NCBI GenBank assembly: GCA_030686995.1
Contig: CM060697.1
Span: 100,020,147 to 100,084,146, forward strand
Direction of reading: 5' to 3'
Origin: Artemisia argyi
Lineage: Eukaryota; Streptophyta; Magnoliopsida; Asterales; Asteraceae
Length of the DNA: 64,000 bases
Shown: piece by piece, positions 1-10,280 of the stretch
Layout of the letters: every line of letters begins with the position of its first letter
Numbering within the stretch: position 1 is the first letter of the stretch
Notes under the pieces: generated by a model
Told to the model about the DNA's origin: nothing
The model's database searches: none
The model's input: only the letters and a program-made list of their open reading frames with translations
Translations under genes and position numbers: made by a program

Positions 1-68
1 TAATAAGTAGTAAAGATAAAATATTTGTAGCAAGTAATTTAAAAAGAAGAAGATGCTCCCTCCTATTC

Positions 69-74
69 TATAAA
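69..74 (+). promoter_or_regulatory. putative TATA box of the bHLH gene
   Basis: TATAAA lies 195 bases before the bHLH start codon, which leaves room for a 5' leader of about 165 bases. It sits just before a CG-rich stretch (ACGCGCGTC, near 90-98). The call rests on motif and distance only. The true transcription start is not visible in the sequence. Confidence 0.35.
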
Positions 75-268
75 CAGAAGCAGCTATCAAACGCGCGTCA
101 CACAAAACCGTTTACTTTGATAATGACAAAACACTGTTCTTCCGTCATCAAAAACATAAACATATTATTATTCCCTAGCCAATTATTCATACCTTTTATT
201 CGTTTCAAAGCAACAACACTATCCAATCAAAAAAATAAAAATATTCTTCTTCTTGTTCTAGACAGAAA

Positions 269-951
269 ATGGAAATTGATGAAAACTCAAACTGGCTTTT
301 GGATTATGGATTGATGGATGATATTTCTACTGTTGTTGATTATGTTGCTCCACCTGCTGTTGTTGGCTTTTCCTGGCCTTCTGACATACCTGCTGTCAGG
401 TTAGTTAGTTTGTCCAAATGTTTAACGAGTTGAGTTCGAGCTTATACGGATTATAAAGTTTTTTTTGGGCACATGTGATATGTGCTATTGGACTTGTTTT
501 GTGTAGTAAAAAATATTTTGTTTTTGACATTTTACCTTCTTAATATAAGAAAAAAAAAAAAAAAAAAAGCCAGATTTTTTTTTCTTCATTAAGGTAACTA
601 CAAATCTTTAGTTTTTGTTCCTTTTTAATCGTTGCAGTTTTCTTTGTGTTTTATGTTACTAAAAGATTTGATGTTTTTTTAATCTCATATACGTGTACGT
701 ATATATCGTAAGCTCAATTTTTGCGGCTTATTTTGAAACTTATCGGCATATATAAGCTTTTATATTATAGTAAGCTTATATAAGCCAATAAGTTTAAAAA
801 TAAGCCAGAAATAAAAAGCTTATATAAGCCGATAAGTTTCAACATAAGCCAGAATAATTAAGCTTATCAAATATAAGGCGGAATGAGTAAGCTCGTAAGC
901 TAAAAATAAGATTAAGGGGTTGGTTATACATACTGTCAAAGGGATATTGGC

Positions 952-996
<45 letters not shown>

Positions 997-3752
997 TTTA
1001 TTTATTTTATAATTTTGTTTTTATTATAAAACTGCAAAACTGAAAGCACGAAATAGAAAATATAAAGTTTGATAAGTGAAAAGTAATAATAGACAGAAAA
1101 CGTGGAACAAAAAACTGTAAGAAACTGTCTTTTCTTGTCCGGATAAAAGCGGCTTAGGGGTACCCCTAACAACACCCTAAGATTAAACAAACACCCCCTT
1201 GTGTCACATTTGAGTCAGTTTGCGAAAATCTTAGAAGGTGGCTTAGTGCTTTGATGTGCTTACAAGAGGTACCAGGTTTGAATCTCTGTAGATAAACATT
1301 TTGGGTGGCTATGGAAAGTGTGATACCTTGCTTAGGCCAGGTACATCTAAGCCAAAGACTCGCCCTCTAAGTAATGGCTGAGATGTTCAGTTCATGGCTG
1401 AAACGTGACAAATAGAAAGTTAAGCTGCTATTTTCTGAAAAGGAAAACCAGAAGACAAATACAATTGTTTTATGAAAATTTTAAGAAAGCAGATAAGATG
1501 ATTGAGACACGTGCTTAAAAAATGGAACTGAATTTAGTCATAGTGCTCGAGCTGATTAGACGTCGTAACCTGGTTATGTGCTTGACTACTTGAGAGAAGT
1601 TTTTAATAGTGACATACGATCACGTGATAACGAAATTTCAGAGGCAATTTACTTTACATAATTTTAATTACAAAAATGTGTCTTAGATGCTTATCAAGTG
1701 TAGTTGAAAAGAAAGTACCGATAAGCAGCTTCAGCCAAACACTCAAAATTGTTGATATGCATATAAGCAGAATTAACACTCATATAAGGTATAAGCAAAT
1801 CCCAAACACCCTTTTAACCCTCTAAGTAAGATTTGACATCGACTCTATTAATTAACTAGATAAATTATACAGTAGTTACATAATTATCAATTAAATTAGT
1901 ACAAAAAAGCAAAGGAAAAAAAAAAGAAAAAAATGAAGAATTTTCTAAAGGATCCTGGTCCCCTACACTTCTTTCGTGGGCACTGCCATAAAAAATCACA
2001 CATCACCATCATTTAAGACCATCACCAATACTACCATTGCTAAGACTAGGTACCATACTACCATGTTCGACAGTTAAGTAACGGGCCATTTTAAGTACTA
2101 GTTGAAACACACCGCACCGGGATCTGCAAGCACTATCTTGTCTGTTTTTCTTGTTCTCTAATATAAGTAATCCGCTAGTTATGATGATGAATATAACAAT
2201 ATAGTTTAAATGATAATCAAAATATATGAATAAAACTTTGCCTTAATAAAGACGCTGGGTCACTTTCAACCGGTTAGACCCACTCGTTTTAGTTTAAGTT
2301 TCTATTTGACCCATTTACAGACTCTAAATGGGCGAAATTGACATCCCTATAGATTAAGGACGACAGTTTGGTCATTGTACTATTTTTCACCACGTGAGAT
2401 AATTAACTTCTGGCTATTGTGGTGTTGTATATTTATACTTTCATGTTTGGTAATTATTACATAGCGAACCTTCATCGTTATTTAGTTTAAGGCTCGACTC
2501 TTGTTTCAATTGGTTGTTCCACAGTTCTGAGATTGAAAGCTCATTTATCGACTTTGAAGGCCTTAAGGGGGCAGGATCACGGAAACGGTAAACATCCATT
2601 CCTTTTTTTCTGTTTCTGGTATCAAGAAGTCACTGATGAATCCCAATTAACACATGCGCAGTTGAATCTTTCAGGTTGAAGTCTGAATGCAGTAATGTAT
2701 GTGTGGCCAAAGCTGGCCGTGAGAAACAGCGTAGAGATAGGATGAATGAGAGGCATGTACTTATTGCTCTTTACACTTGTTTTTCATGTAGTCATATCTT
2801 ATCTTAAAGTTTAAAACTTTGACGTCAAATTTAAAAAATATTTTTAAGGTTCATGGAATTGAGTTCGATTCTGGAGAATGGAAGACCACCAAAAACAGAT
2901 AAGACTGCCATCCTGAGTGATGCTATTCGGATGATAATGCAACTACGAAGTGAAGCAGAGAGGCTCAACGAGTCAAATGTTGATTTGCTAGAAAAAATCA
3001 AGGAATTAAAGGTGGGTCCATGATTTGGGTGTTTGTGACACGGAATAGGTACATTAGATTTAAATAGAAGGCCTCCCTCCGTCTCATGAAAAGTGCAAGA
3101 TTTTCCACTTTGAAATGTGAATATGAACTTGAAAAGAATTGAATCTAGAACCTATATAGCTATCGGCATCATCACATAAGTGATGGTGTTGATTTTGGTC
3201 CCCTCACTTTTTCATTTAACTTATAGACAAACGCTTTGTCATATGAATATACGTTGAAAATGAGAGTAATTTTTTTTTATTCATATGTGATATGGAATTT
3301 GTTACAACGTAGATATTTAATGTCGTATCTTTCTACTTTCTAGAGGGTATTGAATTTTCCATACTTTTAGATGATACATTTATAGCTTGACTTTGACCTC
3401 AAAAGTCAAAGTAAGCGTCTCTCCATTCTTACGAGTGATATTGCTATTGACTTATTATAAATATCGTGAACTCGGTTGATAGGCTGAGAAGAATGAACTG
3501 CGTGATGAAAAGCAGAGGCTAAAAGTCGAGAAAGAAAAGCTGGAACAACAAGTCAAATCCATGAACATTGGTCAACCAAGCTATCTGGCACATCCCACTG
3601 CAATGAGGGGTGCATTTGCTGCACAAGAACAAGCTGCTGGAAACAAGCTTATGCCTTTTGTCGGTTACCCCAGTGTTGCCATGTGGCAATTTATGCCATC
3701 TTCTGTAGTCGACACATCACTGGATCACGTCCTTCGACCTCCGGTCGCGTAA
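269..3752 (+). CDS. ILR3-like: bHLH transcription factor, ILR3/bHLH105-like (subgroup IVc), 5 exons
   Basis: Exons read as 269-399, 2525-2587, 2675-2752, 2849-3011 and 3483-3752; together they give 705 bases and a 234-residue protein, the length I recall for Arabidopsis ILR3. The start codon opens a short acidic N-terminus (MEIDENSNWLL) and a GFSWPSD motif. Then come the basic region (GREKQRRDRMNERF), helix-loop-helix (FMELSSILENGRPPKTDK), a leucine-zipper-like helix (EKIKELK, KNELRDEKQRLK) and the family C-terminus (GYPSVAMWQFMP, DHVLRPPVA). Subgroup IVc bHLH proteins act in the nucleus, form heterodimers and control iron-deficiency genes; that is family knowledge. The basic region has Gly and Gln where the family usually has Cys and Leu, but the DNA-contacting E and R residues remain. 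The third intron only keeps frame if it starts with GC (2753-2754). ILR3 versus its paralogs bHLH104/115 is not settled. Confidence 0.93.
771..842. repeat. short repeats AAGCTTATATAAGCC...ATAAGTTT
   Basis: The motif AAGCTTATATAAGCC followed by R-ATAAGTTT appears twice about 46 bases apart, and partial inverted forms (GGCTTATTTTGAAACTTAT) flank it near 725-745. This looks like the core of a small MITE-type element inside the intron, but I could not define its ends. Confidence 0.4.
1238..1400 (+). mobile_element. SINE-like element (tRNA-derived), copy 1
   Basis: A Box A-like stretch (TGGCTTAGTGCTTT, near 1240) is followed about 30 bases later by a Box B-like stretch (GGTTTGAATCT, near 1273). 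A body follows with AGGCCAGGTACATCTAAG and ACTCGCCCTC. A second copy with the same order (GTACATCTGAG, ATCGCCCTC) lies near 47433-47600. This matches the layout of plant tRNA-derived SINEs. The 3' end and target duplication were not resolved. Confidence 0.5.
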
Positions 3753-4130
3753 TCACACGACCCTTCTGGTGTGTTCTCTATTCTTCGTCAACTTTCTGTA
3801 TGATCTTATGTTACACACAGTTACTGTTCTTGATTCTGTGGGGCTTGAAGAACGTTGTGAAGTAATAATGCATACAAATTGGTGAATCCATTCACCTTTC
3901 CTGCTTATATTCATGTAATGTATCCAAATAACCATTCGGTTTGAAGTGTGTGAAAACGATTTGAATTGAGCTAGTGAGTGAAATAAATTCATAATTGTGA
4001 AATATCATAGATGACAATTTTGACCCGTTTTACATATAAATGAGTTTACTTGGGTAGTGATTTATTGCTATAGAGTCAAATGGTTCAAAGTAATAAAGTT
4101 TAGCCAAAAGAGAAATGAATCACAAGAGTC
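3753..4130 (+). other. 3' untranslated region and end of the bHLH gene
   Basis: An AATAAA signal lies at 3982-3987, about 230 bases after the stop codon, so the transcript likely ends shortly after 4000. Nothing else was recognised up to the start of the phytocyanin repeat block near 4130. Confidence 0.5.
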
Positions 4131-4467
4131 AAACGGGTTAAAGGGCATCCAAAGTGTATTTATTAATGCTTATAGCCTCCTACATCATTTTATTCTGAAA
4201 ATCTAGATCATTATTGTAATAACATAGTTTTATAGATCATTTTGGATACATCAACTAAGCTAAATATTGACAAATAATGTTTGCGGGTAAACTCAACCCG
4301 TTTCGACATGCAACAGTACAGCTCATTTTGACCTGTTATCCAACACAACCCGCCCATTTTACCAGTTCTAGTCTAAATATTTTCTATCTAACTGCACAAT
4401 CTTTTAAAACTAATAGTAATTGTTGTTTTCTTTTTCATGTCTCTTTAAACTTTTGTATATAATGAAT

Positions 4468-4647
4468 GGGAAGGGATCCAGTAAGAAGAAAAACTAAAAT
4501 AGGAAGAATTTCTAGCCACACATTTCAAATAGGAGGGAGAAATTTAAGGGAAGATGCATCTATTTTTGTAGGTGCATCTAAAATGAGTGGTTGTGGTTTC
4601 TTCTTATCATTCTTATTTTAATTTTTCTTCTTATTTGATCCTAACTC
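4468..4647. mobile_element. MITE, Mutator-like, with 10-bp target duplication
   Basis: Terminal inverted repeats of about 35 bases: the left end carries GGATCCAGTAAGAAGAAAAA and the reverse complement of the right end carries GGATCAAATAAGAAGAAAAA. The element is flanked by TATAATGAAT at 4458-4467 and 4648-4657. The paralogous site near 53630 has this target only once and no insert, which confirms both ends. A 9-10 base duplication suits the Mutator superfamily. There is no coding capacity. A relative lies at about 39786-39977. Confidence 0.8.
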
Positions 4648-4744
4648 TATAATGAATACCTTACAAGTTACAGCAAGATGCATGGTTCATTGCAACTTGC
4701 AAGTGAAGGATGAAAGATTTAGAAAGCAAAACAAACAAAAAGCC

Positions 4745-5096
4745 TCAAAATTTTTGCACAAATTCTTAGAGGGGCGATAGTAGCATCATAACAAGGAGCT
4801 GAAACCCGAGTATAGAACCAGCAGTCAATTTTAGGACCATTTATTGGTCGAGTTGGTGGTAGAGTGGTTGTTTTTGGTGGTGTTGGGGATGGAGGAGTGG
4901 TGGTCTTTGATGGTAGGGGTTTCACTACCTCAATCCGAACTATCATTCCTGGGCTACACTTTGTACCTAAGCTTTGGATAAAATATTGGCTTCGGGATGG
5001 AGCTGTAGATCCCACATTGTGATCCATCGCAACTGCTAAATCCATCGTTGTAGCAGCAAACAACATTAGTATCCTCATAACCGACACCTTAGTCAT
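4745..5096 (-). pseudogene. phytocyanin (uclacyanin-like) pseudogene A
   Basis: From the Met at 5096 a signal peptide like those of the neighbours is visible (MTKVSVMRILMLFAATTM), then DHNVGS. The fold then jumps straight to PSRSQYFIQSLGTKCSPGM, so the intron and most of the copper-binding domain are missing. The CxxxxHC site is degraded (no ligand His). A proline-rich linker follows, but the GPI-signal tail is deleted and out of frame, so the open frame runs into unrelated sequence. The copy at 53.8 kb shares the same core deletion, so that deletion predates the block duplication. The frame upstream of 5096 is leader, not protein. Confidence 0.8.
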
Positions 5097-5169
5097 AGCC
5101 TTTCTTTCTTGAACCGAGAGACTACTTGGTTTTTGCAAGAAGGTACATGGATATGAGATTTAGCCTTTA

Positions 5170-5981
5170 TGTAAACCATGTATTTATTAGAAGATAGCAA
5201 GGGAAGAACAAATCTGACCCAAGTTGTTTATTGCTCCAAATTTTCTTTGAAGGTTTCATTTGTGCATTATTCAAATGGTGATAGTTGCAGGCTTGTTAGT
5301 CTGGTTTGTGATCATGGTGGTGTTGTTTTGGCTTTTGACAAATATAGTTGACTTCTCTTGTTATTTAAGAAATGTTCTTGACTTGGCTGGTAGAAGCATT
5401 TTAGATGAGCTTTTTAACTGATTTACATATGAACGAGGTGATTTGCATTTTGGTTTATTTCTGACCGATCAAACGGGTAAAATAAAAATAAAAATTAAAG
5501 GATCAAATGAGCCAAAAGGATTGAAAGTCGTCCCAAGTGTATTTTTATGCTTTTAGGCCTTTATCATGTAGTTTTATGAAGTCGAACAAAATATTTTTAA
5601 TCATTTTACGAAGAACTATAAATAAAGATGGGCAAAACGATGTTTGTTTGTGACCCCAGTAGTTTTGACTCGAACCAAGAACTTCTGGTTTGACTTTTAT
5701 TACCCAACCTGCTCATTTTGATACATCTAGTGACTCTAAATATCTTTAGCTTGTTCCATCTTCTATAACAAATTGCAATTATCAGTACTCGAGGGGCTTT
5801 ATTTTATTTTATTTTATTTATTCTATTTTTCATGCATTTTTATCTCAGTTAAATCAGAATAGATAAATATCTTAGAAGTGCACAAACATTAAGCTAAACG
5901 AAAGATACGGTTTTATTTCAAGTTGGGAAAACAATTATAGACTGAAACCATACAAAAACATGCAAACGGATCATCTCATGA
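5170..5981. other. phytocyanin intergenic spacer, no gene seen
   Basis: An AT-rich spacer between relics A and B. It aligns by eye with 54230-54850 and 55700-55790 in the right block. No open frame or RNA gene was recognised. Confidence 0.5.
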
Positions 5982-6237
5982 TTCTTAAAGGGATAGTAGC
6001 ATCATCACAAAGAGCCCAAACCCGAGAATAGAACCAGAGTCATCTTTAGTGTTATAGCTGATGAGGGTGGATCTGCAGTCTCATCCGTAATAGGAGGTGG
6101 TGGTGAAGTTCTTAAAGGGATAGTAGCATCATGTCAAAGAGCCCAAACCCGAGAATAGAACCAGCAGTCATCTTTAGTGTTATAGCTGATGAGGGTGGGC
6201 CTGCAGTCTCACCCGTAATAGGAGGTGGTGGTGAACT
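5982..6237 (-). repeat. 127-bp tandem duplication of the phytocyanin 3' end
   Basis: The stretch from TTCTTAAAGGGATAGTAGC to GGAGGTGGTGGTGAA occurs at 5982-6108 and again from 6109. It encodes the GPI-signal tail of pseudogene B plus its stop. The right-block relative near 55820 has one copy, so this duplication arose after the blocks separated. Confidence 0.75.
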
Positions 6238-7232
6238 GCTGCTGGGACCATTTGTTGGTGGGGTGGGGGATGAAGGAGGTTTGTGTTGGTGTTGGTGTAG
6301 GTGCTGCTGACTGCTGTTGGTGTTGGGGATGGCGGAGTGGTTTGGGGTGTTGGTGTTGGTGTTGGGGATGGCGGAGGGGTGCTTTGTGGTGGTGGTGGTG
6401 TTGAGGCTGGAGGAGGGGTGCTTTGTGGTGGTGGTGGTGGGGATGGTGTTGATACTACATTGATTTGAACCTTCATTCCTTGGCTGCAATGTGCACCTCT
6501 GCCACAGATAAAATAACGGCTTCCTGCAGCCGTTAGTGGGAATCTAGCAGGGCTTGTAACAGTGGTTGAAATAGGATATCCGAGTCCAAAAGAACTATAG
6601 TTTCCCCTAGTGACTTCCAGAACATCATGAGTAGGTGTAAATTTGAAAATCTGCAAAAGTTAAAGATAAATAATGTTAAGAGGTTGGAAACTTTTCTTAG
6701 TATAAGAAAGAAGAATCTTTTTTTGGTCTTTGTTATGGTAATGCATACAATGGTGAAAAGTAGATATGTCAAAATGAACAGTATAGTGGGCTGTGTGAGT
6801 TAACGAGTAATTCATGATTACAAGAACATTGCAATGCTAAGTTTGACGTAAAATGATTTAGGATGCGGTATATATTAACTATTTAGTATAGACTTTGGAT
6901 GCCTTTCTGCTCGTTCCCCCCGGTTAGCAAACTTTTATATTTTACCCGTTCGAGATAATCCAGTTTGACCCATACATAAGTAAATGGGTCAAAATTGCTA
7001 TTAGTAAAAAATCTTAGATTTGTAAGTGGCTGCAAGGCTAAAGACTGTTACCTAGATTATCTCCTACTGAAAATGTTTGGGATGAAGCCCATGATGACAA
7101 ATCAGTAGACAAGTCCCACCCTCCGTTTGGACTTCCAACAGTGTAATCCACTGCCACTGCAAAATTCACAGGCATTGCTGTAGCTGTGAATTCCAACAGT
7201 GAATTCCATTTCTTAATGTGTTTGGTTGGCAA
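6112..7232 (-). pseudogene. phytocyanin (uclacyanin-like) pseudogene B, two exons
   Basis: Exon 1 (7232-7052) encodes DHTVGS-like YTVGSPNGGWDLSTDLSS and ends at a GT donor. Exon 2 (from 6650) encodes a copper domain with THDVLEV and the ligand cluster FICGRGAHCSQGM, a proline-rich linker and a GPI-signal-like tail. Several faults point to a dead gene. The signal peptide is replaced by MPTKHIKKWNSLL. One extra T after the acceptor breaks the frame between exons. The disulfide Cys seen in the intact paralog (YDSCG) is Phe (YSSFG). A second frameshift in the linker near 6290 separates it from the tail. The intact relative is at 55831-57303. Confidence 0.8.
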
Positions 7233-7733
7233 ATGGAATGGAATTGATCATACTAGTCAGACGGGGGTTGAAAGGCGTCCAAAGTGTATTTATTAATGCT
7301 TATAGCATCGAAAATCATCTTATCTCATATAACTAGATCATTATTGTAATAAAATACTTTTATAGATCATCTGGATACATCAACTATGCTAAAAATGGAC
7401 AAATATTGTTGGTAAAACCGGCCCGTATCTACATGCAATAAAAACAGCTCATTTTGACCTTTTATCCAACACAACCTACCCATTTTGCCATTTCTAGATT
7501 GACTATGAACACATTTTTTATATCAAATTGCACTATCTTTTAAAACTGACAGCAATTGTTATTTGTCCTCTTTTTCATGCCTCTTTAAATTTCGTTTTAT
7601 GTATGGCAAAAACGTTACTAGTTACAACTGAACAGTCTTCTTCTGTAATTGAAAGATGTCTGGTTTTATTACAACCGAAGATAAGATTTTTAAAATAAAA
7701 ACGAACAAAAAGCCTCAAATTTTTTATTGCTTC

Positions 7734-8210
7734 CTAGAGAGATGATAGTATCATTATAAAAAGAAGCCCAAACCCAAGTATAGAACCAGCAGTCTTCAGC
7801 GTTATAGCCGACAAGGGAAAGGTTATAGTCACGCTGATCATAGTAGGCGGTGGTGGTGATTTGCTTGTCGGACCATTTGATGGTGGAGTTAGAGATAGAG
7901 TGTTGGTCTTGGGGATGGAGGAGCGGAAGTGTATGGTGGTACAGGTTTTGCTTGAAAGTATCTTTCTGTTATCCCTCCTGACATTGCTGTTCTTTCCTTT
8001 TTTAGTCTCGATTGGGTTATTAATCTGAACCTTCATTCCTTGGTCACAATTTTACTTAATCTACAGAGAAATTACTGGCTTCCTGTAGCAGTAAGTGGTA
8101 TAAAACTCAGGCTAAAAGCATCGACTGACATACAACCTCCCGCTCCCACTCCACAAGTATCAATGGGTGCTTTAGTGCAACAACCATATGATAAAGAGAA
8201 TACCTGAAAA
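7734..8210 (-). pseudogene. phytocyanin pseudogene C, exon 2 relic
   Basis: After an acceptor AG at 8211, the frame reads a phytocyanin second exon (FSLSYGCCTKAP, then PLTATGSQ) and hits a stop where the ligand segment should begin. The reading then shifts before GMKVQI near 8036. A linker and a GPI-tail-like end (SAITLKTAGSILGFGLL) follow. No first exon was found upstream. The tail is clearly of the same family as copies B and B'. Confidence 0.7.
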
Positions 8211-8549
8211 CTGCAAAAATTAACGACTACTATTATACAATATTAAACGGGTGGACCTGCATTCTCTGCTCAACAAGAGCTCATCCGAAATTCAATGTAT
8301 GATACTTAAAAAACGTCGTTAACTGGAATACCTCGTATATTTTCCTCCAGTCGTGAAGAAGGTGTTGGGTAATTATTTTCAAAACATACATTAGTCAATT
8401 TTGGATGAAATATTAGGAAATTTGGAAGAGAAAGTTTTGTCCCACATAGATAAATGAATGAATACAATATGGGTTTATAAGTATGTTTAATAGTTTGTTA
8501 ATATCTTGAGTTAATATAATGGGCCAATAATTATTTTTCGCATAAAGCT

Positions 8550-9125
8550 CATATTATAACAATATATATGATAGTTGTTAAGATCCTGATAGTTACGATT
8601 TAACGATAATGCAAATAAAAAACGATCCATAGGATCTTTGCAACCTTAAGATCTTATAGGATCCCGATCTTGACCATAGTATCTTAAGATCTAATCCAAT
8701 CGATCTTACTTTTCTCAGATTACAAGCTAAAAAATTACAGATAGGATCTTTGCAACCTTAAGATCTTATAGGATCCCGATCTTGACCATAGTATCTTAAG
8801 ATCTAATCCGATCGATCTTACTTTTCTCAGATTACAAGCTAAAAAATTACAAATTTATGGATTCTTTTTTGTAGATTTAAAAAACAATATGTTAATCTTC
8901 TTAAATATTTCATAATCATAATTCAGGACAACATTTATATATAACATTCATATAATTTTGTATTTATGATATGTAATAATTTGTAGATTCGTATAATATT
9001 ACAAAAATTATTAAGAAAATGACATTATAGTAGGATCTTAAGATCTCGATCCGATCTTACAATCACGATCTTGCAAAGACGAAAACGATCCCAGATAGGA
9101 TCCCGATCTTGAAAACCTTGGTATA
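8550..9125. repeat. GATC-rich non-autonomous element with 112-bp tandem duplication
   Basis: This region is dense in AAGATC, GGATC and CGATC words. A 112-base unit starting AGGATCTTTGCAACC occurs at 8629-8740 and again at 8741-8852, nearly identical. The edges (TTGTTAAGATCCTGAT near 8575 and GATCCCGATCTTGAAAACC near 9100) look like imperfect inverted ends, with TATATAT-like sequence on both sides. It may be a MITE; no coding frame was seen. Confidence 0.5.
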
Positions 9126-9129
9126 TATA

Positions 9130-9434
9130 ATTCAAGTATTAATAACCGAACAATTGTCATGTTTCTTAAAATGCGACTGTTTGAAGCGTCACAAATGTTA
9201 AAAAGGTTGTGACTATTGTCTATTGGATATCCTGTGACAAGAATACAGGGTCACAAATGGTACTGTTTGGAGGATTTAAATGGGTATATGACTCCTTAAC
9301 GAGTCACGAAGAACCCTATATATAGCCAACTAAATCCAACGTTTTCATTCATTCCAACACCCAAAAATCATATACAAAAACACCTCTCTTCCATTACCCG
9401 ATTACTATAAATTATATTGCTATAGAAATATAAT
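9130..9434 (+). other. possible LTR or promoter remnant
   Basis: A CTATATATAGCC TATA-like box near 9315 is followed by ACACCCAAAAATC, a style seen in plant LTR promoters. No partner copy was found in the window, and no gene follows except the copia relic. Confidence 0.25.
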
Positions 9435-9581
9435 TTGTAGTGTTTATAAAACTAAATCTGATGTCATCCTTGTACAAGTATACTATATTTGGTTCAACAA
9501 ACAACAAAATGTGTAAACAATTTGCCAAATTGATGACTCAAAAGTATGAGACGAGTCAAAGACTCACTCTCCCTAGGTAAC
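9435..9581 (+). pseudogene. copia polymerase relic (short)
   Basis: The stretch with GTGTAAACAATTTGCCAA and GATGACTC...AAGTATGAGA matches 47290-47390, the end of the copia relic that precedes the third TAXI-like gene. It is too short and broken to encode protein. It shows that the sequence to the left of the retroelement nest is the original left flank of the first TAXI-like gene unit. Confidence 0.65.
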
Positions 9582-9835
9582 CTCAAAAGGGCTTTTGGTA
9601 AATTTGGTGATTTGTTTGACTTGTTCTACAAGTTTGTTTGGTATTAAGAAACTATCCTATGACGGTTAGTTTGCCTATAAATAAGGATTATTGGCATTAT
9701 AATTCTTTATACCTTTTGAATTAGTTTTTGTGTTGGTATCTTTGAATTTAGTTTTGTATTTGGTTTGATAATTTGAATAAAGCTTCCGCTTAGTTTGTTT
9801 GATCTGTTATTTGTTTCGTCTTTGAATTACTAACA
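9582..9835 (+). repeat. left LTR of a small non-coding LTR element (5' truncated)
   Basis: It matches 29046-29242 (GGGCTTTTGGTAAATTT at the start, TTGAATTACTAACA at the end). It lacks about 24 bases present at the start of the right LTR. It keeps a TATA box (CTATAAATAAGG, near 9677) that the right LTR has lost through an internal deletion of about 77 bases. A Met-type primer site follows directly. Confidence 0.75.
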
Positions 9836-9836
9836 A

Positions 9837-9849
9837 GTGGTATCAGAGA
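9837..9849 (+). promoter_or_regulatory. primer binding site (initiator tRNA-Met type)
   Basis: TGGTATCAGAGAG follows the left LTR after one base. TGGTATCAGAG is the usual primer site of plant LTR retrotransposons, complementary to the 3' end of initiator tRNA-Met. It fixes the + orientation of this host element. Confidence 0.8.
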
Positions 9850-9935
9850 GACAAGTTGATTTGTTTAGGCATGAAGAAAAAGAAGAAAAAGAAAATTCGC
9901 GTAAGGTTAGTTTGGATTTTTAATTCGATTGTTTA

Positions 9936-10250
9936 TGATCTTTAGATCTCTAATGAAGAAATGGTAAAGATCTCACAAATTGATGAACACTCAAGGATTA
10001 AGAAGAGAGTATTGGATCAAAAAGTGATTTGTTATTATTGAATGAGAGTTTGTTACAAATTGAGAGGAAAGAAATGTTCAATTACAAGATAGATGTGAAA
10101 TGAATACAATGGAAATGATTTATACAAGTGTTGGTTGTTAACTGATTTTCCCGGCCTAACTGATATGAAAATCAGTTACTTCAGTTACTAAATGTGTTGA
10201 CTTTTGTTGACTTTGTTGACTTATTGACTTTTATACTTAAGCTCATGTCA
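9936..10250 (-). repeat. 3' LTR of the gypsy element
   Basis: Matches 15373-15677 almost throughout (TGATCTTTAGATCTC at one end, GTTGACTTTGTTGACTTATTGACTT near the other). It starts TG and ends CA on the + strand. A purine tract (AAGGGGGGAAG on the - strand, 10254-10266) lies just inside, marking this as the 3' LTR for the - strand coding direction. Confidence 0.85.
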
Positions 10251-10280
10251 ATACTTCCCCCCTTCAAAAACTGCTTGTCC

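Larger units (their letters stand above)
400..2524 (+). other. intron 1 of the bHLH gene, with repeats
   Basis: A 2.1 kb intron bounded by GT (400-401) and AG (2523-2524). It contains a poly(A) run near 549-568, two copies of an AAGCTTATATAAGCC motif (about 771-840), a long poly(T) run (about 953-990) and a SINE-like sequence (about 1238-1400). No coding potential was seen beyond chance open frames. Long first introns of plant bHLH genes can hold regulatory sites, but none was identified here. Confidence 0.8.
4130..8215. repeat. phytocyanin segmental block, left copy
   Basis: This block of three phytocyanin relics with shared flanks matches, in the same order and orientation, the block at about 53.5-58.8 kb. 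Examples are the stretch before and after the first relic (4370-4470 and 4660-5560 against 53540-53640 and 53640-54660) and the second relic (5700-7260 against 55700-57310). Within the left block, 7260-7740 also repeats 4130-4720, so the block grew by tandem duplication too. Identity was judged by eye. Confidence 0.75.

Noticed and set aside
117..314. Open frame of 65 residues upstream of and across the bHLH start
   Set aside because: It overlaps exon 1 in another frame and starts in the 5' leader; no family pattern.
7038..7232. Left exon 1 of phytocyanin B as a functional start
   Set aside because: The signal peptide is replaced by a polar stretch and the splice to exon 2 breaks the frame.
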